Assembly: GCA_032358255.1 (NCBI GenBank)
Contig: JAULBX010005442.1
Coordinates: forward strand, 1-64,000
Reading direction: 5' to 3'
Source of the DNA: Heterotrichella gracilis
Lineage: Eukaryota > Sar > Xanthophyceae > Tribonematales > Xanthonemataceae
DNA length: 64,000 bases
In this document: positions 56,801 through 64,000 of the stretch, piece by piece
Numbering within the stretch: the first letter of the stretch is position 1
Layout of the letters: each line of letters opens with the position of its first letter
Program-made: the position numbers and the translations under genes
The notes under the pieces: generated by a model
Told to the model about the DNA's origin: nothing
The model's input: only the letters and a program-made list of their open reading frames with translations
Databases searched by the model: none

Positions 56801-59800
56801 CGCATCTCTCACCGCATGCCATCTCCTCCCTTGTCTGCCAGTCCGAATCCTCAGATTATGAATTATATCCACAATTCATAAATATAGCCCACAAAATCCA
56901 TGCCCCGCCATCGCAGGTGATCCCCTTTTTGGTCCTGGCAGTGGGCGTGGACAACATGTTCATTATCACACACGCGCTCCAGCTACAAGACACAGCCCTG
57001 CCCCTGCCCCGAAGAATGGGACTGGCCCTAGCCGCAGCGGGGCCCTCCATCACCCTGGCATCAATGTGCGAGGTGGCTGCTTTTGCCATCGCTGCGCTCA
57101 CTCCCATGCCCGCTGTGCGCAACTTCTCGATAGTGGCGGCGTGGGCGGTGGCGCTGGACTTCCTACTACAGGTCAGTGGGTGTGGGATGGTGTGGCTTCA
57201 CTGGGTATAGGTGGGTGGGTGGGTGGGTGTTGCTCTGCCTTTGGTGGTGGTGGTGGTGTGTGTGGGGACTGCCCTGATTTTAAATTCTTCTTTACCGTTT
57301 GACCCCCCTTTTCCTCCCCAGATCACCCTCTTCGTGGCGCTACTCACCCTGGACACCCAACGTATCGAGGAGGGGAGGTATGATTGCGCCCCCTGCTGCA
57401 CGGCCCCCTCGCCCCCTCCGGAGCCAAATGAGACGAATTTGGGGTCGGGATACCAGGGCCTGCCAGACATGGCGACCTCCTCGTTTGACTCGGCTACTCT
57501 TGCCTCCCTGCGACCGCAGGTGGGTGATGTGACCAAGGGCGGGGCATGTAATGGGTAGTGTAGAGAATTAGCATGTAACGGCATTCCGCATTGGCAAAAT
57601 TCCTGACAGACAGTAAATGTTGCACGCAATTGTCTTGCACCAACATAATGCACTGTAATGCTTGTAATCAAGATTATCCAAAACCATTTAATCAACATAC
57701 TGCATTGTAGTCCAGCCCCACGTGGTATTCGTATCCAGCCCCCATGGTGATGCAGGTGTCAGTGATCAACTGCCTCAAGTAGTACATGTCCAATGGTACA
57801 AGTAATTAGCCCCAAATGGTATAAGTGATTAGTTCCAAATGGTGAATGTAACCAGCCCCCATGGTGATGCAGGTTTCAGTGATCAACTGCCTCAAGTTGT
57901 ACTTGTCCAATGGTACAAGTAATTAGCCCCACATGGTACAACTAATTAGTTCCAAATGGTGAATGTAACCAGCCCCCATGGTGATGCAGGTGTCGGTGAT
58001 CAACTGCCTCAAGTGGTACTTGTCCAATGGTACAAGTAATTAGCCCCAAATGGTGAATGTAACCAGCCCCCATGGTGATGCAGGTGTCAGTGATCAACTG
58101 CCTCAAGTGGTACTTGTCCAATGGTACAAGTAATCAGCCCCAAATGGTACAACTAATTAGTTCCAAATGGTGAATGTAACCAGCCCCCATGGTGATGCAG
58201 GTATCAGTGATCAACTGCCTCAAGTGGTACATGTCCAATGTGCACGCCCCCCTGCTGGCGCGGGGGGTGGTGCAGATGGCTGTGCTGGCGCTGTTTGCGG
58301 GGGGGTTCTTCCTGTCACTGGCAGCCATGCCCAGGCTGGAGAGGTAAGGGTGTGGGGTGCAGGGTTTAAGGTTGAGGGTTTAGGGCTTTTTCTGTCCTGG
58401 GACAGCCATGCCTGACTTGGATAGGTACGGGGTTAGTTTTCTTGCTGCAACGTACCTAGGGTAAAGGGCGTCAGGGTTTTAACAAATAAATACCATTTCT
58501 AGGCAACAGGCAATAGGAGATGCCATCGCATCGTGGCATCTCCTTAACCCTTCCATTTCCGGCGCACAGGGGCCTTGAGCAGCAGACGGCCCTGCCCCGC
58601 GACTCCTACCTGCAGCACTACTTTGGGGATGTGCTGGGGCAGCTGCGCGTGGGTCCCCCCCTCATGCTGGTGGTCAAGGGGATGAACCTCAGCCGGGAGT
58701 CGCCGCACGTCAACAGCATCTGCAGCACGTCGGTGTGCAGCGACGACTCGCTGCTCAACCAGGTGAGGGTGGGGCGGTGGGTTCAGGGTTTAGGGATCAG
58801 GGTTAGGGTTTGGGGTAGGTGCAGGGCTTTGTGGTGCAGCAATTGCTCACTGCTGAGTCATGTGAGGGTGAGAAGGGTTAAAGAGTGAGGCCGCCTGACC
58901 GGTGCCCTCCTATTATTAGACCAGCCGCATATTCATTGCCCACATATTTCCCACGCTACCCCACTCACCGCCACCACTCATCCCTGCCACGCACCCACAC
59001 CCCACCTGCAGGTCTCCGCTGCAGCCCGCACCCCCTCCACCACCTACATAGCCACCCCCGCATCCTCCTGGCTCGATGATTACCTATCGTGGATCAGCCC
59101 AGAGATACCCCAGTGCTGCCGCACGTGGCCCAACGCCACCCACTGCCCCCCACCGGACCAGCCGCCGTGTGCTGCGGCAAGCCACCCGTGTGCATCATGT
59201 GGGGTGTGCTACCGCGCCACTGGGCCGGCGGGGGGGGATTTGCTGGAGGGGGGGCGGCCGAGCGTGGAGCAGGTAGGCCGGGGTTGTACAAGGAAATATA
59301 TTACAACTAGAAAACAAGAACCTCTCCTGGGATGATTTTGGTGTAGGGTGGACATTTGTGGAGATCTGAAGTGTGGTGATTGCATTGTTTGGGGCCCCAG
59401 GGTAGGGTTTATTGCTTGCGTGGGGCCCATGTTATAGGGTGTATTCTCCAACCCTGGAAGTCAGCGCTCTGTTGCGTGCAAGGGGTTCTCGCGCACAATA
59501 TAACCATTTTATTGACCACTCAGCTGCCCTCATTCCCTCCCGTTTTTGGGCCCCGGACCAGCAAGAAGTCTTCCCCTGGCACTCATTCCCTCCCCACGTT
59601 CTCTCCCGCAGGTGCAGGTGTCGCTCCCCTGGTTCCTCCAATCGGAGCCCTCCGAGGAGTGCGCCAAGGGCGGCAAGGGGGCATACGAGGACTCGATACA
59701 ACACGTAGGAGGGGACAGGGCCAGCGTGGCGGGGTTGGATCAAGGGGTGGTGGCGGCGGCAAGCTTTAGGAGCAACTACGTGCCGTTGTCCAAGCAATCG

Positions 59801-61388
59801 GATTTTATTGAAGGAATGGAGGTAGGCGCGTGTTGCTAATCAGATGCAATGTTTGTTCTCGGTTGTTCTAGACTTGGCCCTGGACTTCACCTTAGCCATG
59901 GAGCTGGGTGCATGTGATTGATTAGCAGCAATCACACGGATGACTGGCCATGATTGCATGTGATTCACCCTCATCCCCGTCCGCAGGCTGTGCGCAAGCT
60001 GGTGTCCCACGCGCGCGCCACCCTGCACCTTGACATCTACCCCTACTCCATCTTCCACATCTTCTTTGAGCAGTACCTCACCATCGTGCCCGACGCAGCC
60101 CGCCTGCTGGCGGCCGCCTGGCTGGCCATGCTGGCGGTGACGTGGGCGTTCACAGGGAGCGCGTGGGCGGCTGCGGTGGTGTGCGGGGTGGTGGGGCTGG
60201 TGGTGGTTGACCTGGTGGGGGCCATGGCTGCGTGGGGGGTGCAGCTGAACGCGCTGTCGCTGGTCAACCTGGTGATGGCCATGGGCATCGCGGTGGAGTT
60301 CTGCGCGCACCTCACGCACTGCTTCATGGTCATGCCAGGTGGGGCCAAATCCCTTGATTAGGAACCCTAATCTAGGGTAATGGCGCAACAGCTTTCGTCA
60401 GGGTGCGGTTTGGTTAGGGTGTAAATCCCTTTCGGTTGGAGGAGCAAGGGTCGGTTGGCATGATGCATGTGGAGGGTGCCATGACGGGAGCGTCATAGCT
60501 GACCACCTTGCAGTGACAAAACCTAACTTCAGTGGGGGGCATGTGTGTGCCCGATCATCGCATACATTGGCCCCATTGCATATACCCCTCCACCCCACCA
60601 CCCACAAAACCCCAAGAGTCCTTCCTGTGAAAACCATTCGTGGCCAGCATTGTGGCACCTTGAACGACACCTGGGGCAGCACCCGCACTCGCTCCCTTCC
60701 ATCATCTGCCTGCATGTGCACCACTCCCCCCATCCCCCGTAGGCACCCGATCGGAGCGCATGGCCGAGGCGCTTGAGGATATGGGTGCATCGGTGCTGAG
60801 CGGGATTACGCTCACCAAGTTTGTAGGTGCGTGTGGGAGCAGGGCCTTGACGCCGGTGTGGGGGCCTGGGGGGGCAGTGTTGGTTGGTGGGTTAAAGTGT
60901 TTGGTTGCAGCAAAGGCTTGAGGGCTCTGTATGGCGCTCCAGCTGGTGCATGGTGCATGTGTGTCTGCATCACTTCAAGTTGTGCCCAGGAGCAATGGCA
61001 ACCTCTTGTGCATGCAATCTGCTAGGCAGGTCTTGCCGGCCGCAATTCCACCCTTTCCCCGCATGCTGGGCCTAACACCCCACCCCTCCCGTCCCTCTCA
61101 CCAGGCGTGGCAGTGCTTGCCTTTGCCCACACCCAGATCTTCGAGGTGTACTATTTCAGAATGTACCTGGCACTGGTGCTACTAGGCGCGGCGCACGGCC
61201 TGGTTTTCCTCCCCGTCATCCTGTCGCTCATAGGCCCCCCTGCGCTGGAGCACCCCCGAGCCAGGACCTCCACTGCCTCGCTGTATGTGGCTCCCGAGGC
61301 GGGGTTCACCCCCTCAAGGGCGTCGTATGACAATTTAAGTCAAGGGAGGGTCACCCCAAGGAGGGTTTCCTACGATGACCTGCAGTGA
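50856..61388 (+). CDS. NPC1: Niemann-Pick C1 sterol transporter, 20 exons found
   Basis: Polytopic RND-family protein that moves sterols out of lysosome or vacuole-like compartments. Exons: 50856-51068, 51510-51596, 52215-52430, 52870-53133, 53404-53544, 53769-53978, 54219-54380, 54679-54870, 55231-55385, 55781-55915, 56140-56500, 56917-57171, 57322-57519, 58201-58343, 58570-58762, 59012-59272, 59612-59821, 59987-60338, 60743-60826, 61105-61388; 1,371 codons, all in phase. The Cys-rich luminal sterol-binding domain is residues ~30-265 ([34 protein letters not shown]), then a Pro-rich linker and TM1. The sterol-sensing domain is ~635-865 ([20 protein letters not shown] spans an intron). The C-terminal RND half has [12 protein letters not shown] and GITLTKFVG. 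Odd: no signal peptide in the first exon found, so a 5' exon is missing from my model. Introns carry many echoes, and one has an assembly gap. Confidence 0.94.
51743..52214 (+). repeat. Two extra copies of NPC1 exon 3 5' part
   Basis: The segment encoding [25 protein letters not shown] occurs at about 51745-51886 and 52015-52188 before the functional exon at 52215. Copies 1 and 2 share the same 3' extension (ATATGTATTTATAATCG...), and copy 2 to the functional copy has a 200-base period. Identity is above 95%, so the triplication is young. Copy 1 lacks a CAG acceptor; copy 2 has one. Confidence 0.92.
51887..51986. other. 100-N assembly gap
   Basis: Exactly 100 N inside the exon 3 repeat array; a placeholder of unknown true length, probably caused by unresolved tandem copies. 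Confidence 0.98.
52412..52775 (+). repeat. Donor array of NPC1 exon 3 with hairpin remnants
   Basis: The exon 3 donor edge (TTTGGCCAGGCGTTCTATGACTCGTGCAAGGTAGG, functional at 52411-52437) is echoed near 52498-52530 and 52631-52667. The last two copies are each followed by TGTGGCGGCATCAAGGGTAATAAGAT (52571 and 52713 on), remnants of the hairpin element seen intact at 37245. Confidence 0.85.
54466..54487 (+). repeat. Echo of NPC1 exon 7 donor
   Basis: Short copy of the GACTACGAGGTGAGAGGG donor junction at 54370-54388. Confidence 0.45.
54978..55036 (+). repeat. Echo of NPC1 exon 8 3' part
   Basis: Diverged copy of 54810-54866 (CAGATTGA..A.CTGGCAG...GTGGGG...GTGACGCT). Confidence 0.55.
56711..56800 (+). 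repeat. Echo of NPC1 exon 12 5' part
   Basis: Copies the sterol-sensing segment GTCCTGGCAGTGGGCGTGGA to CTACAAGACGC of exon 12 (functional 56930-57000), about 217 bases upstream. Confidence 0.9.
57712..58200 (+). repeat. Acceptor array: four extra copies of NPC1 exon 14 acceptor and 5' edge
   Basis: CCAGCCCCCATGGTGATGCAG plus the first ~40 bases of exon 14 is repeated in tandem. Acceptor AGs end at 57755, 57872, 57989, 58083 and 58200 (functional); periods are 117, 117, 94 and 117. Spacers are GGTACAAGTAATTAGCCCCAAAT-type sequence. Copies are 95% or more alike. Confidence 0.95.
58381..58432 (+). repeat. Echo of NPC1 exon 14 3' edge and donor
   Basis: Diverged copy of 58302-58350, including the GGA-GAGGTAAGG-type donor. 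Exon 14 thus has echoes on both sides. Confidence 0.7.
58826..58870 (+). repeat. Echo of NPC1 exon 15 3' edge and donor
   Basis: Diverged copy of 58733-58771 (GTG.GCAGC.A...CTC.CTGCT...GTGAGGGTG). Confidence 0.55.
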
Positions 61389-62264
61389 GGGTGCTGTACC
61401 TCCTCTTGAACCGCTGCATGGAATGCCTTGGCATGCCCATAGCCAAGTATTGCAGCAACTGTAACACTCGGGCACGATACCGTACTAAGGGTTCCTTGGA
61501 TGTTCCCATGATCATGATGGCTATCAGTGGTGCCCATATTGTTACAGTATTTGCATGTGCGGTGATATGGTTTGCTCAACTGAACCTGCCCTGGCCAGTG
61601 TATTGCAGTGCAGCATGTACTTGGCGGTTATTTCTTTGTTTAAACTTGTTGCATTTTCCAGGGGCGACTAGTCAAAGCTTGCAACAACATGACCTGCATC
61701 ACGGTTTCAAAGTGAAATGCCACTTCAGGGAGGGCATCAGCAGCCAGCCTCAGGGGCCCTAAGTCAGGACAAGTCGTCAGGGCAGGCAGGTTGTAGGAGT
61801 GCCTGTAATTGAACAGGTACACTTCACTCTGGCGTTTGTTTCCTGATGGAAGGAAAATACGTTGGAAAATTGATTGGGATTTAAGTGCATAATTTCCTCC
61901 TCGGATTCGGTTGCATACCCACCTTGGGAAAAGGGCGGGATGGATGCCAGAAGGTGTTGCGGTTATTGGTGCACCTTCCAAAGTGCAGGAGTCTTTTATG
62001 TCGGGTTGCTTTCAGTCGCACAGCCTTACCGAAAGCGATCGCACAAAAGCAGCGCAGCTACAGTAACGCTGGAGTGCAGTTGATATTCACTTGTTGCGGC
62101 CACCAAGCTCCCTGCGTTTGTATATACCCTAGCTGCGTGCCACACGTGTGCCAAAGGCGAGGCAGGGCTTGCGTATATCACGCTGTTCTGGCGACGTATT
62201 TGCAAAGGTCGCCCGTGTGTCGGAATTCCACTTTCGATTGTTCAAACTGAACTCCAGCTAAGCC
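61389..62264. other. Spacer between NPC1 and the MMACHC-like gene
   Basis: NPC1 3' UTR with a TGTAA at 61460-61464, then presumed promoter of the next gene; a TATATA-containing segment lies near 62121-62126. No exon recognised. Confidence 0.5.
61460..61464 (+). terminator. TGTAA poly(A) signal after NPC1
   Basis: TGTAA 72 bases after the NPC1 stop codon. Confidence 0.5.
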
Positions 62265-63788
62265 TTGCGGGCAGTGCACTGCTTGCTCGACAACTGTGTG
62301 GGAGCAACTGCCAGACCTAACGCTCGCCAGCTAACTCTCAAGAGAATGGCATCAACGACAGTGGCAAGCCACCCGCATGAATGGGCTCGGGTAGTGCAGG
62401 CACTGGCCTCCAAGCTGAGTGCTCGTGGCGTGACGGTTATTCATCCATTTGCTCTGTCGAGGTAGGCTTCCTCAGGTCTATCAGCTGGGCAGACCCTGGA
62501 ACCACTCCACACCCTGCCAATTTAGGCAGATTTTTGCATTAGTACTTCGGATTGAACACTCGAGTCTTGTGTATATGCATCAACGTGAAAGGGCAGTTCT
62601 TGTGCTCTGTATCGTGGACCAGTGGGCGCGGTTGAGTCGAGAATTCTCTCGAAAGCTGGAATCCCACTGCGCAAAAAATGTGCCAAGCCTGGATACGTAT
62701 CCCCAGAGTGTGCACGTACCTCACTGCAGCCTTTGCCAATTCCACTTCCTGTGCCTCTTGAACATTGTCCTTGAGCCTGTATGTTCGTTGCAGGTACACG
62801 GAGGTGCAAGCATCCGTTCCGGAGGCTGCCAGCATTCCAGTACTCTCTGGAGAGTCCACGCTGGCCATCCTGGTGGGAAGCACACGGGATGGCTGGCAGC
62901 CGTTCGTGCAGAGCTGCAGCTCGGACGACTCGCTGTTGCACTGTGAAAACCCCTTTGACACCTACATGGAGACGGTCATCGGCACGGCAGCTCGCTCCGT
63001 TGGGTGAGTTGGCTGGGCAGCGGCATGCCACCCACATGTAGCCAGCGGGCCACGTTGTTGCAACAGGTGTTTGCTTTACTCCACGCACTGTCTGAAACCA
63101 TCTGGTGTGTTCTGTGCAGGGCCCCTTGCAGAGTGTTCCCGACCCACCAACCAAACGAGGAGGGCAAGTACCTGGCAATCCAGCGCCTGGCTCACGCCAC
63201 TGGGATGGCATATCTAGACCAGGATAGCCACCTGTGCCTGCACCCAAAGTACGGTCCCTGGTTCAGCCTGCGCGCCATCCTGGTGTTTGACACAGTACAA
63301 TACACAGGTAGGGCGCCTTACTGCCAGGGTATTCATGCATGGGGTTTGTTGCACACGGGTTGCACACGGGTTGCATGTTGCCAGGAACGTTGTCCACCCA
63401 TGGTGTGGAAAAGACCACAACAAATGCAACCCCTGCAGCGGGTTTTGCGTCCAGTATTAGCCAGGACATGAACCTCAGCTTGCACGTGATCTCACCTGGT
63501 GCGCTTTCCACAGGTGACCGCCTCCCAGTGCTGCCCAACCCCATCGACCCCATCACCCAGCAGTACGTGAAGCTGGCTATGAGGTCAGCCATGAAAGAGG
63601 GCAGTGATGGTGCGCTACCTGCCATGGTGGGCAGCAGTCCCCAGGGCAGTCCCAGGGGCAGCCCCAGGGCGTCTGGTGTGGCCTCGCGGTGGCGGCGCTG
63701 GGTGGCGGTGCGCGATGCCCCCTGCCCCGGCCACCCCTGGCGCTACTCGCCCGACCAGCTGGAGTATCACTACACAAAGAACAAGGAG
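62265..63788 (+). CDS. MMACHC-like cobalamin-processing protein, 4 exons seen, 3' end beyond window
   Basis: Family of human MMACHC (CblC), which binds cobalamins and removes the upper axial ligand (decyanation or dealkylation) so that methionine synthase and methylmalonyl-CoA mutase can use them. Exons: 62265-62461, 62794-63003, 63120-63307, 63514-63788 (continuing after the GTGGGT donor). Recognised by order and motifs: TLAILVGS..GWQPFVQSC (like FLVLST..ALKPFLQSC), then CLHPKYGPWFSLRAILVF (like CIHPRFGGWFAIRGVV), then WRRWVAVRD...RYSPDQLEYHY (like WRDWTYRD..RYSEEQ). Start: ATG 62265 adds 27 residues with Arg and no acidic residue before KR, possibly a mitochondrial presequence; ATG 62346 gives a start like the cytosolic animal protein. 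A Ser/Gly/Pro repeat (QGSPRGSPRASG) sits in exon 4. Confidence 0.85.
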
Positions 63789-64000
63789 GTGGGTTCAGGG
63801 TATAGGGCGAGCAGCAAGACACCAGTGAATGGCAAATCCGGGCAGTGGGCCGCTTGCATGCCCTGCTGGGGTGGAAAATTGCAGTGGAGTATGTGTTATC
63901 ATCTTGTTGCGTGATGCACCATACTGGCACAGTGGCTGCATTCTATTGTCTTGGTTCTGACAACGTTGCGGTGAATTTCAAGCTGCTGCGTGTCTAGGAA
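63789..64000 (+). other. Intron of the MMACHC-like gene, to window edge
   Basis: Begins with a GT donor after exon 4; no further exon recognised before the edge. Confidence 0.6.

Noticed and set aside
57712-58200. Satellite or transposon array
   Set aside because: Each unit contains the NPC1 exon 14 acceptor and coding start, so it arose from the gene itself.

Overview
The window is nuclear DNA of an intron-rich green alga (Chlorophyta, probably Chlorophyceae; species not determined). The evidence is plant-type proteins (a VPS9A-like Rab5 exchange factor, an NPC1 closest in layout to plant NPC1), a RuvX/YqgF protein and a chaperone with organelle-type presequences, TGTAA motifs after several stop codons (the usual chlorophycean poly(A) signal), and many short TTTAGGG/CCCTAAA telomere-like tracts inside introns. 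About 20 kb of the 64 kb is coding, in more than 100 exons with GT-AG (twice GC-AG) introns.

Layout. 1-490: 15-bp minisatellite. 2955-15425 (-): POLA1, 27 exons. 15991-22007 (+): VPS9A-like Rab5 GEF, 10 exons, divergent from POLA1. 22791-27970 (-): Gln/Gly-rich protein of unknown function, 11 exons. 28890-35292 (-): organelle-targeted Hsp70 with nucleotide-binding domain only, 12 exons. 35678-43945 (+): DUF4470/MYND protein, 15 exons, divergent from the Hsp70 gene. 44825-46999 (+): RuvX/YqgF nuclease-like protein, 6 exons. 48251-48754 (+): small unknown intronless ORF. 50856-61388 (+): NPC1 sterol transporter, 20 exons found, with a 100-N gap in an intron. 62265 to beyond 63788 (+): MMACHC-like cobalamin protein, cut by the window edge. 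For the eight spliced genes I traced exon phases by hand; each gives one continuous frame (the MYND end of the DUF4470 gene and the 5' end of NPC1 are the exceptions noted).

The genes do not form a pathway: they are ordinary housekeeping genes (replication, endosomal traffic, sterol export, chaperone, cobalamin handling). The striking feature is structural. In nearly every multi-exon gene the introns carry one or more decayed tandem copies of the edge of the neighbouring exon, including its splice site ('exon-edge echoes'), often separated by telomere-like CCCTAAA/TTTAGGG tracts. Some form clean arrays: five copies of an NPC1 acceptor, three of an NPC1 exon, four of a POLA1 donor, and three complete acceptors plus a truncated fourth copy in the Q-rich gene. 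I regard this repeated exon-edge duplication as the most interesting thing in the window. Small inverted-repeat (MITE-like) elements are also present. No rRNA, tRNA, CRISPR or virus-like element was recognised.
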